From Chryseobacterium sp. Tr-659 (GTDB lineage Bacteria > Bacteroidota > Bacteroidia > Flavobacteriales > Weeksellaceae): DNA of 64,000 nucleotides. The position numbers were made by a program, and so were the translations under genes. The stretch covers positions 1-64,000 of the forward strand of contig NZ_VWWP01000015.1 of the NCBI RefSeq assembly GCF_011752975.1, read 5' to 3'. Below, piece after piece: positions 26,400 through 35,707 of the stretch; position 1 is the first letter of the stretch, and the number at the start of each line of letters is the position of its first letter. The notes under the pieces are model-generated. The model did no database searches and was not told where the DNA came from. It saw only the letters and a list, made by a program, of their open reading frames with translations.

Positions 26400-27077
26400 T
26401 CAGCTTATCCGGAATTTAATATATGTTATGGTTTTTCCTTTGGCAGAGAATAATTCTTCATAATAGGTCTTGATATCTCTCAGATGTGGCGTATTAGGGT
26501 CATACTCTGGAGCGCCATAAATATCATGATGAGCCGTAATGATTTCATAGCCGGCTCCCTGTAAATATCCTAATGTATATCCATGTAAAAACTCTGAATC
26601 AGTTTTTAAATGAATGATACCACCTGGCTTCAGGAATTTTTTATATCGGTCTAAAAAGTCCGGATGGGTTAATCTGTGTTTTGTTCTTTTATATTTAATT
26701 TGAGGATCAGGGAAAGTAATCCAGATCTCATCTACCTCATTTTCTCCAAAGAAGTGATCAACAAGTTCGATTTGTGATCTTAAAAACGCAACATTATTCA
26801 TATCGTTTTCCACAGCTTCCTTGGCACCAAACCAGAATCTGGCTCCTTTAATATCAATCCCGATAAAGTTTTTTTCAGGAAATGTTTTCGCCAGGCCTAC
26901 GGAATATTCTCCTTTACCACAGCCTAATTCAAGAACGATAGGATGGTCGTTTTTAAAGAAATTCTCTCTCCATTTTCCTTTAAGTTCGAAACCATTTAAA
27001 GCATCTTCCCTTGTGGGTTGGATTACGTTTGGTAATATCTTGTTTTCTGCAAATCTTGCTAATTTATTCTTGCCCAT
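26400..27077 (-). CDS. trmB: tRNA (guanine(46)-N7)-methyltransferase
   Basis: 225 residues from the ATG at 27077 (MGKNKLARFAENK); a TTG at 27098 lies inside the -7 box. SAM-binding motif LELGCGKGEYSVGLA is near residue 60, and the family signature ITFPDPQIKYKRTKHRLT is near 120, followed by a catalytic segment with LKTDSEFLHGY. It methylates G46 in the variable loop of tRNA. It heads an operon with two CN-GEN family genes. Confidence 0.95.
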   Translation of the reverse strand: MGKNKLARFAENKILPNVIQPTREDALNGFELKGKWRENFFKNDHPIVLELGCGKGEYSVGLAKTFPEKNFIGIDIKGARFWFGAKEAVENDMNNVAFLRSQIELVDHFFGENEVDEIWITFPDPQIKYKRTKHRLTHPDFLDRYKKFLKPGGIIHLKTDSEFLHGYTLGYLQGAGYEIITAHHDIYGAPEYDPNTPHLRDIKTYYEELFSAKGKTITYIKFRIS

Positions 27078-27095
27078 TGAGTTATAAAATGAGTG

Positions 27096-27103
27096 CAAAA
27101 ATA
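27096..27103 (-). promoter_or_regulatory. Bacteroidota -7 box for trmB
   Basis: TATTTTTG on the minus strand fits TAnnTTTG, 19 bp before the ATG. The following bases (GCACTCATTTTAT) resemble those after the DUF177 gene's box. Confidence 0.55.
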
Positions 27104-27121
27104 CTAAAATTTACATAGAAA

Positions 27122-27149
27122 CTCTGTCTTTTGAAGGCAAAAGACAGAG
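27122..27149 (-). terminator. Terminator of the 27173 gene
   Basis: An 11-bp stem CTCTGTCTTTT/AAAAGACAGAG with a 6-nt loop; on the minus strand it is followed by TTTCTATG. It separates the 27173 gene from trmB. Confidence 0.7.
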
Positions 27150-27172
27150 AGATGATTTGTTTACAACCGTAT

Positions 27173-27937
27173 TTATTGACTTCCTAAAGCAACCATAATA
27201 GGTCTTTGTATCGTTTTTTGTGAAGCGTACTGCGCCCCGCAAACCAAACTGGAGAAAAGATACTGCCCTTTTTCTATTACAATAGAATTTTCCCCCTGCG
27301 CCGGAACTGCAAGTCTGTATTTTGTATTTCCTACACTTTCCATTCTTACAATAATGTTGCAATCCGATTTATTTTGAATCATCACAATGCATTCTTTAGC
27401 ATTAGGATCGTTATCAAATAAAGAATTGAGGATTTTTACCGTTTTGTTTTTATGCTCAACAGGAGACACTGCCATAAGCATATTAAATTCCTCCGCTTCA
27501 GCATTAGGAACTGCAGCATTGGCTGATGCATTGATGACAAACGTATTTTGTGATGTACTTGGAGTAAAGACTGTTGTAGGTTGTTTAGCGGCAAGTTCTG
27601 CCTTATATTTTGCAATCTGTTTCTGCTTGATGATGGCATTCATTTCATCAAAAGTAATCTTTGTAGAAGGTCTTCTTTTCAAAAGAGCAAGCATTTCCTG
27701 CATATCTTTTACCTTTTGATCTGCAGGATGTGCATTTTTGATGTATTCTTTCATCATCTCCATAACTCTTGGTTTGAGAACAGACCTTCTTGGATCATCA
27801 GGGTGTGCATCTCTCAAAAAGGCATTGATCTCATAAATGCTGTTGCTTTTCAAGATATTACTGTAATCCTTTCCCCTTTTTTGAGCAGGCAGGCTCAGGA
27901 AAAATAGCGAGCTAAGAAGTAAAAGTACTTTTTTCAT
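27173..27937 (-). CDS. Secreted protein of the CN-GEN family with duplicated N-terminal block
   Basis: 254 residues, signal peptide ending SLPA-Q. The helical block YSNILKSNSIYEINAFLRD is followed by HPDDPRRSVLKPRV, and a second, shorter copy of the motif (KNAHPADQKVKDMQEM) comes after it. A Gln/Ala-rich linker leads to the C-terminal domain (about 180-250) with NKSDCNIIVRM, LAVPAQGENSIVIEKGQYL and LVCGAQY. Function unknown. It has its own terminator, so is transcribed separately from trmB. Confidence 0.8.
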   Translation of the reverse strand: MKKVLLLLSSLFFLSLPAQKRGKDYSNILKSNSIYEINAFLRDAHPDDPRRSVLKPRVMEMMKEYIKNAHPADQKVKDMQEMLALLKRRPSTKITFDEMNAIIKQKQIAKYKAELAAKQPTTVFTPSTSQNTFVINASANAAVPNAEAEEFNMLMAVSPVEHKNKTVKILNSLFDNDPNAKECIVMIQNKSDCNIIVRMESVGNTKYRLAVPAQGENSIVIEKGQYLFSSLVCGAQYASQKTIQRPIMVALGSQ

Positions 27938-28151
27938 TAATTAATATTAAATTAGAAATTAGGTGCTTTCTCTTAATTTGCGTTTGTGATGGTTAGTTTT
28001 TAATAGGATAACGAAATACTGTAGTTTTTATTTTAAACACTTGTTTGTGATATAAAATTAAACATATTTTTGAAAACCAGGGCAGTATATAAGTTAAAAA
28101 TTGGATAATTATTAAATATAGTCTTTATTAATCAATATTTTTACAAAAAAA

Positions 28152-28177
28152 TAATCCATATGTAAACACATGGATTA
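28152..28177 (-). terminator. Weak hairpin after the 28204 gene
   Basis: TAATCCATATGT pairs with ACATGGATTA across a 4-nt loop with one bulge; the minus strand then runs into TTTTTTTGT. Confidence 0.55.
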
Positions 28178-28203
28178 GATTTAGTTTGAAATATCTATTC
28201 TTT

Positions 28204-28995
28204 TTATTGAACAATAACTTCCTGAAGATGGGAATTTCTTAGTCTTCTCTGATAAATCGGAAGATATTTTTCAATAGGAATTTTTACTGCCTCAAAATTT
28301 CCGGCCAATACATAAGGCTGTATATTTTCAGATGTATAAACAAACTGAAGGAAGTTGTCTATCAGGTTTTCAGGAATTTTAAACTTCGTAAAATAGTCTT
28401 TTCCTAAATAGTTTTTGATTTGTGCAACAGAACTGTTCATTGTTTCATAAGCTTTGTATCGCTGCTTTTTCTTTCTTTCTCCGGAAAGAATATCATAGAT
28501 ACTTTCAAGGCTGAAGGTAAGCCCGCCATCCCTTAATCCGGCAACAGGCAGCTCTGGTGGAGTACCATCACCTTTAGGTTCAGGAAGACCAATTACTTTT
28601 TTAAGCGCATAAGCTTTGTCTTCTTTTCTTAACGAATTGACATCATAACGGAGATTTCCGGTAGGTTTGAACCTGCTGAGTACAATTTCCTGGATTTCAT
28701 AATAAGCAATTTTAAGCTCTACCAGATTCTTCTGAGCCATCAATTGAGGAGTAAGTTTGATATCTTTTCTTTCCGTAACGATAGAAGTAAAACGGATAAC
28801 ATCTCCAGGATTAGCCGGAACATTAAAATTGCCGTTATAATCAGTAAGAACGGTTTTCTGAGTATTCAAATTGGTGACATATACCTGATTAAGATATAAA
28901 ATAGAATTGTCTCGCAGAAATACCTCTCCGGAATATACTTGTGCATTAATTTTTGCCAGAAAAACCAATAGCAGTAGAGTGAACAGTTTCTTCAT
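28204..28995 (-). CDS. Secreted carboxypeptidase-regulatory-like domain protein
   Basis: 263 residues with signal peptide (ending KINA-Q). Residues about 20-100 have the CarboxypepD-regulatory beta-sandwich pattern typical of Bacteroidota envelope proteins (SGEVFLRDNSILYLNQVYV, TDYNGNFNVPANPGDVIRFT). The remainder is a helical region with SLESIYDILSGERKKKQR, no membrane span and no known motif. Periplasmic or outer-membrane location is likely. It has its own promoter, next to the giant-protein array. Confidence 0.78.
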   Translation of the reverse strand: MKKLFTLLLLVFLAKINAQVYSGEVFLRDNSILYLNQVYVTNLNTQKTVLTDYNGNFNVPANPGDVIRFTSIVTERKDIKLTPQLMAQKNLVELKIAYYEIQEIVLSRFKPTGNLRYDVNSLRKEDKAYALKKVIGLPEPKGDGTPPELPVAGLRDGGLTFSLESIYDILSGERKKKQRYKAYETMNSSVAQIKNYLGKDYFTKFKIPENLIDNFLQFVYTSENIQPYVLAGNFEAVKIPIEKYLPIYQRRLRNSHLQEVIVQ

Positions 28996-29003
28996 ATAAT
29001 GCG

Positions 29004-29011
29004 CAAAATTA
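29004..29011 (-). promoter_or_regulatory. Bacteroidota -7 box for the 28204 gene
   Basis: TAATTTTG on the minus strand, 9 bp before the start codon. Confidence 0.45.
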
Positions 29012-29140
29012 CATAGAAATACAGCAATTTTCTCAGTTTAGATAAAGAATAGTGGTTAAAGTTATATTAAACTTTAGCATTAAATTGTTAATGAGTGTTA
29101 TAAACCTGTTATTCATTTAAAAAACAACGAATATAATTAA

Positions 29141-29200
29141 AGAAGCCGGAAGAACAATCGAACATTATGGATGGGCTCGTACTTATTCCCTCCGGCTTCT
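29141..29200. terminator. Long-loop hairpin after the first giant surface-protein gene
   Basis: AGAAGCCGGA at 29141-29150 pairs perfectly with TCCGGCTTCT at 29191-29200, leaving a 40-nt loop; the plus strand runs into TTTTTTC. Its stem is conventional but the loop is much longer than in a normal terminator. Confidence 0.55.
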
Positions 29201-29206
29201 TTTTTC

Positions 29207-32200
29207 TTATCTGTGTTTTACCAATAGCCAGCTCGAATATTTCACAGAAAGGGAAGAGCCGTATTCTGTCCAGGTGATGAAATACCAGTAGGTTGCTGTA
29301 GGCACATATCTGCCGCCAATTCGACCATCCCAGGTATATCTGTTTTCAGGCGTACCTCTGAAAACTTCAGCTCCATATCGGTCAAAAATCCTGAATACAA
29401 GATTATCATTAGCCATCAAAGCAGAATAATCTATTACTTCATTGCGCCCATCTCCGTTCGGAGTAATAGTATTGATAAGATTAATAATTGCAAACGGTTT
29501 CTTCACTTCGCCACAAAGTTTTGAGTCTCTTACAAATACATTATGTGCACCTCTTGGTACATTGTAGAAAACATTGGATGTCTGCCATATAACTCCGTCT
29601 AAAGAATACTCATAAGGAGGAGTTCCGCCGCTTACTCCAATTTTTACTGTTGTTCCGTCAATCTCAATAGAAGTGATGGTAGGAAGAGGTAATTCTGTAA
29701 CGTTTACATATTGCTTATAAACGCACCCGTTTGATGTAAGCTCTACCCAGTAATTTCCCGGGAATACATGCGTAATGGAAGGAGTAGTTGCACCCGTGCT
29801 CCATAGATATTTGTCAAATCCCGGGCCTGCATCCAGTGTTGTGGTGGTTTTCGGACAGATAGCCTGATCTACCAGCACATCAGATTTTTTAGGGATTTTG
29901 ATCGTAATTTTGAGAGTCCCTATTTCCGGGCATGCTCCGTTTTTTTCAAAACGGATATAAAAAGTCTGAGAAGTGGTAATATTAACAATTGATGATATTG
30001 GACCAGAATTATTCTGAGCATCTGCTAGTGATGTATGAAATGTATATGTGACGTTAGGATCCAGGGTAAACTGAGGGATAAACTGAGCCAGATTGACTGA
30101 TTTTATTCCATCCAGATCATCATCACATACACTTTCTGTAACGGATTTTGTTAATAATGGTAATCTTGCTCCAATACTGAACTGTAAAGGTTTAACAACC
30201 GAAGCACAGCCATCAGGTGAATCTACTCTGATATAAATAGTTGTAGTCGCAGTATAGCTCCAGCTATTAGGAAGTGTGTTATTATTTCCGGCATTGGCAT
30301 CAGCCAGATTCGCATAATATCTTACAGTAGTAAAATAAGTAGGATTATTAAGCACCAAAGGAGTAATATTAGGCAGAATAATTGTAACGGTTCCATCCAG
30401 ATTATCATCACAGAAGACACCGTTGTAATTATCTAGGACAATAGCTTTGTTGAAAAGATTTAATGTTATTTGTGCAATGCTTTTACATCCGATACTGTTC
30501 TTTACAACTGCGTAAATGATGGTTCCATTGGGAGCTGTATAAGAAGTGGTATTGGCAATCTGAGCTGCAGCATTTTCATTCTGGGCATCAAGCAAGGTAG
30601 AATAATAAGTGATGGTAACAGGAAAGTTGTTGGTTACATTGGCGGTAGTAAGGTTGAATGTTCCCTGTCCGTTTATATCGCAGGCAGATAACGTTACATT
30701 GTTTACGGTGAGCGCCAGGATATTGATGGTTACTGTCACAGATTCACAATCCGGAAAATCAGGATCATTTCCGCAGAATGTATAGGTAAAGGTGTCAGTA
30801 CCTGCTGTTCCAGGGGTATTGGCTGTATAAGTTATAACTCCGGTAGCAGGATTAATGACTGCAGTTCCCAATGTAGGAGCAGTAGTGATGGCTACAGTAG
30901 AAGGAACCGGGGTTTGTGTTGAATTACTGAATGTGGGTGTTATGGTCTGTGTGGTACATATATTATACGTTTTTGCAGAGAGTTTGGTACAGTTCAGAAC
31001 TTTGTATTGTTCAGTGACCAAAGGTGCGCAGCTTCCCATCGTTACAGAGCAGGTATAATATCCGGACTGAGTAGGAGAAAGGGAAGCGGAAGTTGCTCCA
31101 GGCAGGATTGCTCCGTTTCTGTACCATTGATAGGTGTCATAAATTATCGGATCTACCGTAAGTACTATTCCCGGAATACAGTCTCCACCTGATTTTAAGA
31201 TAACAGGTTGTGTAGGAAATCCTGCAAAAAAACCTCCGTATCCTACAGCATCACTTCCTGCAGTGATTCCTGCGGTAATTGCTTTATCGGAAACCACCGT
31301 AATCGTTCCGGTTACATTGGGGATTCCGTAAGTTACCCAGTTGGTGGTTCCTGTCATATTGTAAGGGCCCGTTATAGCAAGTGGAGTAGTTCCGTTTACC
31401 GTCACATTGGCTCCTCTTTCAGTAATGAGGTTCAGCTTCGTAGGAATGTTCAGAACGCCTCCCGGATTACCGTTTGAATGTACAAAGTTCTCATTGATGA
31501 AACCCAGTTCGTTAATTTGTTTCGGAAGGTAACAGTTTAAAGCAGGAATAAAATTAAATCCCCCGGTAGCTGTCTCGTTACCGGAGTTGGAATCTCCTGC
31601 TAAAATCTGATAAACATAGGCGTTTTTAGAAGTCTTAATATATAAATTATAATGTCCATTTCCCTGAAGAATATATTTGCTATCAGGAATGACAAAATAT
31701 TTTCCCGTATTAATGGTAGCTACAGGAGGTATTTCATTGTTGACAAAAATCTGAGTATTGTCTTCTGTAGCAACTATAACAGCGCCTTCCATATTAGCCC
31801 CGATAGGACCGTTACCTTTTACCAATGCAAATTCATTACCCAGTCTGTTCACAGGCACCGCCTGATCCATTAAGATATCAGAACTTGAAGGAAAGTTTCC
31901 GGCATACTGCCCGTTGAAATTCCCGTTGGTAATATTGACCGGTTTATTAGAGGTAATTTTTGAGCCGATGAAACCGTCAAAGTTTCCGGTAATATTCCCG
32001 ATTCCGTCGATAATATAAGATTGTCCTTTGTTTAAAGTAAATGTCATGGAAGGGTTAGTAGCACCGGTTGTTCCATTAGAAAACTGTACATTAGGACTGT
32101 ATCCGGAAATGGTAACGGAGGTATTGTCTTCCGTGGCCAAAACACTGGTCATAAAATTCAGAATACTATTGCTCACCGTAATAGGAGCGGAAGTGGCAAA

Positions 32201-32605
32201 GAAATTTTTTCCTGTGGAAGGAATTCCCTTGGAGGTAATTATTTCTGCATGATTAAACACTGAAAACCTTAAATTAGCATAAAAAGGAAATTCTGCTTTC
32301 AGGTACAATCCTTTAGTGGTGGGGGTAAACAGATCAGTCTGTTGGGTGGTAATGATATAATCTCTTAGTACGTCAAATTTCTGTGGATTGTTTTTACTGA
32401 TATTTACTGTACCTATCAGAACATTATTATTATAAATATTTACCGGGAAAGGTGTTGTTCTGTTGGTTGATAAGTAAAGCTTTTGGTAAGGATTTGGTGC
32501 ACCGGATCTGTCTATCATAGGAGCAAACCAGTGTTCTCTGTCCAGTTGGGCAAATGCAGAGGTGAAAATATAAAATATAAATAAAAAAGATAGAATTTTC
32601 TTCAT
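29207..32605 (-). CDS. Giant T9SS type B surface protein 1 (IgGFc-binding-like N-terminus)
   Basis: 1132 residues, signal peptide ending SAFA-Q. Residues 20-480 match the other three array members and resemble the IgGFc-binding protein N-terminal domain (EHWFAPM, ATEDNTSVTISGYSP, LNKGQSYIIDG). Then an Ig-like domain (YQWYRNG, about 494), a cadherin-like domain (about 550-620, DTFTYTFCG), two acidic repeats (CDDNLDG about 731, CDDDLDG about 826), LDAGPGF with YLWSTGATT (about 925), a SprB-like domain (GGTPPYEYS about 995) and a T9SS type B sorting domain from about 1046 (TPNGDGRNEV, then IFDRYGAEVF) that directs export to the cell surface. Probably an adhesin or surface-binding protein; no enzyme motif. 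Last in the array, with its own promoter. Confidence 0.85.
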   Translation of the reverse strand: MKKILSFLFIFYIFTSAFAQLDREHWFAPMIDRSGAPNPYQKLYLSTNRTTPFPVNIYNNNVLIGTVNISKNNPQKFDVLRDYIITTQQTDLFTPTTKGLYLKAEFPFYANLRFSVFNHAEIITSKGIPSTGKNFFATSAPITVSNSILNFMTSVLATEDNTSVTISGYSPNVQFSNGTTGATNPSMTFTLNKGQSYIIDGIGNITGNFDGFIGSKITSNKPVNITNGNFNGQYAGNFPSSSDILMDQAVPVNRLGNEFALVKGNGPIGANMEGAVIVATEDNTQIFVNNEIPPVATINTGKYFVIPDSKYILQGNGHYNLYIKTSKNAYVYQILAGDSNSGNETATGGFNFIPALNCYLPKQINELGFINENFVHSNGNPGGVLNIPTKLNLITERGANVTVNGTTPLAITGPYNMTGTTNWVTYGIPNVTGTITVVSDKAITAGITAGSDAVGYGGFFAGFPTQPVILKSGGDCIPGIVLTVDPIIYDTYQWYRNGAILPGATSASLSPTQSGYYTCSVTMGSCAPLVTEQYKVLNCTKLSAKTYNICTTQTITPTFSNSTQTPVPSTVAITTAPTLGTAVINPATGVITYTANTPGTAGTDTFTYTFCGNDPDFPDCESVTVTINILALTVNNVTLSACDINGQGTFNLTTANVTNNFPVTITYYSTLLDAQNENAAAQIANTTSYTAPNGTIIYAVVKNSIGCKSIAQITLNLFNKAIVLDNYNGVFCDDNLDGTVTIILPNITPLVLNNPTYFTTVRYYANLADANAGNNNTLPNSWSYTATTTIYIRVDSPDGCASVVKPLQFSIGARLPLLTKSVTESVCDDDLDGIKSVNLAQFIPQFTLDPNVTYTFHTSLADAQNNSGPISSIVNITTSQTFYIRFEKNGACPEIGTLKITIKIPKKSDVLVDQAICPKTTTTLDAGPGFDKYLWSTGATTPSITHVFPGNYWVELTSNGCVYKQYVNVTELPLPTITSIEIDGTTVKIGVSGGTPPYEYSLDGVIWQTSNVFYNVPRGAHNVFVRDSKLCGEVKKPFAIINLINTITPNGDGRNEVIDYSALMANDNLVFRIFDRYGAEVFRGTPENRYTWDGRIGGRYVPTATYWYFITWTEYGSSLSVKYSSWLLVKHR

Positions 32606-32624
32606 TCAGTATTAGTATTTATCA

Positions 32625-32632
32625 CAAATTTA
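32625..32632 (-). promoter_or_regulatory. -7 box of giant surface protein 1
   Basis: TAAATTTG on the minus strand, 20 bp before the ATG. Confidence 0.55.
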
Positions 32633-32669
32633 ATAATAAAAAGCATTGAATGTTTGAAAAGATAATAAA

Positions 32670-32697
32670 AAAACCACGATTTCGAAATCGTGGTTTT
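32670..32697. terminator. Perfect 28-bp palindrome between giant genes 2 and 1
   Basis: AAAACCACGATTTC and its exact complement, followed by TTTTAT-type sequence on the minus strand; 20 bp past the stop of giant gene 2, so it ends that transcript. Confidence 0.8.
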
Positions 32698-32717
32698 AAA
32701 ATTTTATGGCTAAATTA

Positions 32718-35567
32718 TCATTCTCTGTTTTTTACCATAATCCAACCGGTGTATTTTACTGCCGTTTGTTTATTGTTCGGCTCATTCCATCCTACTTCAT
32801 ACCAGTAGTTTCCTGTAGGTACTTTTTTGTTGCCGTCAGTTCCATCCCATTTGTATCCGTTGGTTTTATCAGCCTGGTAGATCTTGCTTCCATATCGGTC
32901 AAAAATATTGAATACGAGATTGTTTTTAACAGCAAGTGAAGAATAGTCTACCACATCATTCACTCCATCCTGATTGGGCGTGATGACATTAACCAGATTA
33001 GGAATTGTAATATCCACTTTAATCGGCTCGCAGTTATAATCATCTTTTACATAGATGGTGGCATTTCCTCTGGCAATATTGGTAAATACATTGGAATCCT
33101 GCCAGTTGATATTATCAATAGAATATTGATAAGGAGGAGTTCCTCCAATAATATTAACCGTTATCGTATTGTTTGAAATATCAATGTTAGAAATTACAGG
33201 CTGCTCAGAAGCATAGATTTTAACCGTCTGAAGGGTTACACAATCTCCGGTTTTTAGTTTTACCCAATATACACCCACACCAACATTTTTGATGGTTTGG
33301 GTAGTGGCTCCTGTACTCCATTCGTAGCTTTTAAATCCCGGGCCTGCATCAAGGGTTGTTTTCCCTTCCATACAAATGATTTTGTCCACCAGAACATCAG
33401 ATTTTACCGGTGGCAGAACAACAAGAGTAACAGTAGCTACACTATAACATCCATTTGCGTTGATCACTTTCACATAAACAACACCGTTGGGAGCGATATA
33501 AGTATTTGGAGTTAAAATTTCATTGGTTCCGGCATGTGCATCCGCAAGTGAAGGATAGTACTTTTTAGTGACTCCGGCAGCCATTGTTACATTAGCATTC
33601 ACCAGGTTGAATAATCCTGTTGCCGGATTGTTTTCCAGGAAGCAGGCTCTCAGTAAAGCATCATTTACTTTAGGGTTTTCTGAGATGGTCAGATTTAACG
33701 TTATTTCTTCACAATCTGTAAAATCAGGATTATTGCCACAGAATTTATACACAATTTTATCCGGACCGAAATAACCGAAAGCCGGAGCATAGCTTATTAC
33801 GCCGGTAACAGGGTCAATCACTGCATTCCCATGAGCCGGAGGTGTAAGGATGGTTACGGTTGAAGGAACAACTGCCTGCGTAGAAACGGTAAAGGTTGGA
33901 ACGATCAGTTTTACCCCATTACATACCGTATCGTCTATTGTTGTTTTCTTAAGGCAGGTATAAACTTTATACACAGGAGTAGTTACAGGAGGACATGAGC
34001 CTACTGTAATTCTTACCATATAATTTCCAGATTGAGTAGGAGTATAAGAGTGGTTCGTTGCCCCCGGAATCGCAATATTTTCCCGATACCATTGGTAGGA
34101 ATCAAAGCTGTCGTCTACTTCCAGAATAATTCCCGGAATACAATCGCCATTCTGTTTGGCAATTACCGGAATAGAGGAAAATCCTGCGAAATATCCACCA
34201 TATCCAACCACGCCGCTTCCTCCGGAGATTCCGGCGGTTACAGCTTTTGTAGATGTAATGGTAACATTGCCTGTAATATCCGGAACAGAATAAGATACCC
34301 AGTTAGGAGTTCCTGTAACAGGATAAGGACCTTGTGTAGCAGGTAAAGCAGCACCGTTTACCGTAACTGCAGCACCTGTTTCTGTGAGGATATTTAGTTT
34401 TACAATATGTCCTGTAAGCGTTGTAGAATAGGGAAGGTCTTTGATTTTTCCGATCTCATCAATTTTTCTTGGCAGATAACAGTTTAATGGTGGGATATAA
34501 TTGAAGCCAAGTGTTGCATTACTTGCAGCAACTCCTGCCATCAGCTGGTATACATATACATTTTTTGTTGTTTTGATGTACATGTTGTAATGATTATTCC
34601 CTTGGTTGATATAGTTGTTGTTATTGACTTTATTTACCCGGTAGCTCTCGCCTTCGGCTAATGTTGCCACTGGTGTGGTTCCGTTATTGATATATATTTG
34701 TGTACCTCCTTCAGTAGCTACAATCAAGGCATCTTCCATCCTTCTGCTGATATCACCATTTCCTTTTACCACTACAAATTCATTTCCTAATCTGTCTACC
34801 GGTACAGATTGGTCCATGATAATATCAGAACCCTGATAAGATCCTCCGGCAGCCATGGCAAACTGGCCGTTAAAATTTCCGTTGGTCACTGAGATTGGTT
34901 TGTCGGATTCTATTTTTGCTCCGATAAAGGCTTCTTTATTTACTGTCTTGTCACCGACTCCTTCAATTACATAAGACTGCCCTTTATTCAGTGTAAAAGT
35001 AAGGGTAGGATTGGTAACTCCCGTCCAACCGTTGGTAAATACAGTGTTGGGAGAGTAATTTGAAACCGTTACATTCGTATTATCTTCAGTTGCCAGAATT
35101 CCTGTGGTAAAATTATATTCGTTGTTAAGCTCTTCAATGGGAGCGGTAACGGCGTAAAATTTTGTACCAATTCCTGCCTTCCCTTTAGATGTTAGTATTT
35201 CTCCATGCTGGCTTACTGAAAATCTGTAGGTTACAAAATAAGGTTTGGCTCCTTTTGTATATAAGCCTTTATTACCTGGAGTAAACAGCTCTCCATTAGT
35301 ACTGGCAACCATTCTGTTCAAAGGAATGTTGAATGTTTGAGGAGCTCCTTTGCTAATAGTGACGGTTCCTAACACCGTATTGTTACTATAGATATCTACA
35401 TTAAACGGAGTAACAGAATCTGTAGAGAAGTAAAGAGCCTGCACAGGAGTGACCAGCTTTCCTGATCGCGCTGCCATAGGGGCAAACCAGTGTTCCGTAT
35501 CTCTTTGGGCATATAATATATTAACAGCCAACAACAGACACAGAAAAAAACATAAAATTTTTTTCAT
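32718..35567 (-). CDS. Giant T9SS type B surface protein 2
   Basis: 949 residues, signal peptide ending NILYA-Q. Shared plan with protein 1, but the two acidic CDDxLDG repeats are missing, shortening the stalk by about 170 residues. Order: N-terminal IgGFc-binding-like region (ATEDNTNVTVSNYSP, LNKGQSYVIEG), Ig-like (YQWYREN about 490), cadherin-like ending CGNNPDFTDC (about 610), LDAGPGF (about 742), SprB-like GGTPPYQYS (about 809), T9SS type B domain from about 860 (TPNQDGVNDV, IFDRYGSKIY). It is closest to protein 3 in length and architecture. Exported and probably surface-attached. Confidence 0.85.
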   Translation of the reverse strand: MKKILCFFLCLLLAVNILYAQRDTEHWFAPMAARSGKLVTPVQALYFSTDSVTPFNVDIYSNNTVLGTVTISKGAPQTFNIPLNRMVASTNGELFTPGNKGLYTKGAKPYFVTYRFSVSQHGEILTSKGKAGIGTKFYAVTAPIEELNNEYNFTTGILATEDNTNVTVSNYSPNTVFTNGWTGVTNPTLTFTLNKGQSYVIEGVGDKTVNKEAFIGAKIESDKPISVTNGNFNGQFAMAAGGSYQGSDIIMDQSVPVDRLGNEFVVVKGNGDISRRMEDALIVATEGGTQIYINNGTTPVATLAEGESYRVNKVNNNNYINQGNNHYNMYIKTTKNVYVYQLMAGVAASNATLGFNYIPPLNCYLPRKIDEIGKIKDLPYSTTLTGHIVKLNILTETGAAVTVNGAALPATQGPYPVTGTPNWVSYSVPDITGNVTITSTKAVTAGISGGSGVVGYGGYFAGFSSIPVIAKQNGDCIPGIILEVDDSFDSYQWYRENIAIPGATNHSYTPTQSGNYMVRITVGSCPPVTTPVYKVYTCLKKTTIDDTVCNGVKLIVPTFTVSTQAVVPSTVTILTPPAHGNAVIDPVTGVISYAPAFGYFGPDKIVYKFCGNNPDFTDCEEITLNLTISENPKVNDALLRACFLENNPATGLFNLVNANVTMAAGVTKKYYPSLADAHAGTNEILTPNTYIAPNGVVYVKVINANGCYSVATVTLVVLPPVKSDVLVDKIICMEGKTTLDAGPGFKSYEWSTGATTQTIKNVGVGVYWVKLKTGDCVTLQTVKIYASEQPVISNIDISNNTITVNIIGGTPPYQYSIDNINWQDSNVFTNIARGNATIYVKDDYNCEPIKVDITIPNLVNVITPNQDGVNDVVDYSSLAVKNNLVFNIFDRYGSKIYQADKTNGYKWDGTDGNKKVPTGNYWYEVGWNEPNNKQTAVKYTGWIMVKNRE

Positions 35568-35591
35568 ATATATATTTATTTAGGGTTTCTA

Positions 35592-35599
35592 CAAAAATA
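35592..35599 (-). promoter_or_regulatory. -7 box of giant surface protein 2
   Basis: TATTTTTG on the minus strand, 25 bp before the ATG. Confidence 0.55.
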
Positions 35600-35652
35600 A
35601 CAGAATAATTGATTAGTTATGAAAATATTTCACTGTTTATTATTGAATTAAT

Positions 35653-35689
35653 AAAAAAAAGCTACGATTGTGAAATCGCAGCTTTTTTT
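35653..35689. terminator. Terminator between giant genes 3 and 2
   Basis: An A-tract, GCT-CGATT / AATCG-AGC stem with one mismatch and a 3-nt loop, then a T-tract on both strands; placed 19 bp after the stop of giant gene 3. Confidence 0.8.
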
Positions 35690-35707
35690 ATCAAGGCTTT
35701 TATTAAA

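Noticed and set aside
30470..32252. Several 60-100 codon plus-strand frames opposite the giant genes
   Set aside because: All lie antisense to long, clearly coding frames with conserved domains; they have no promoter boxes or motifs.
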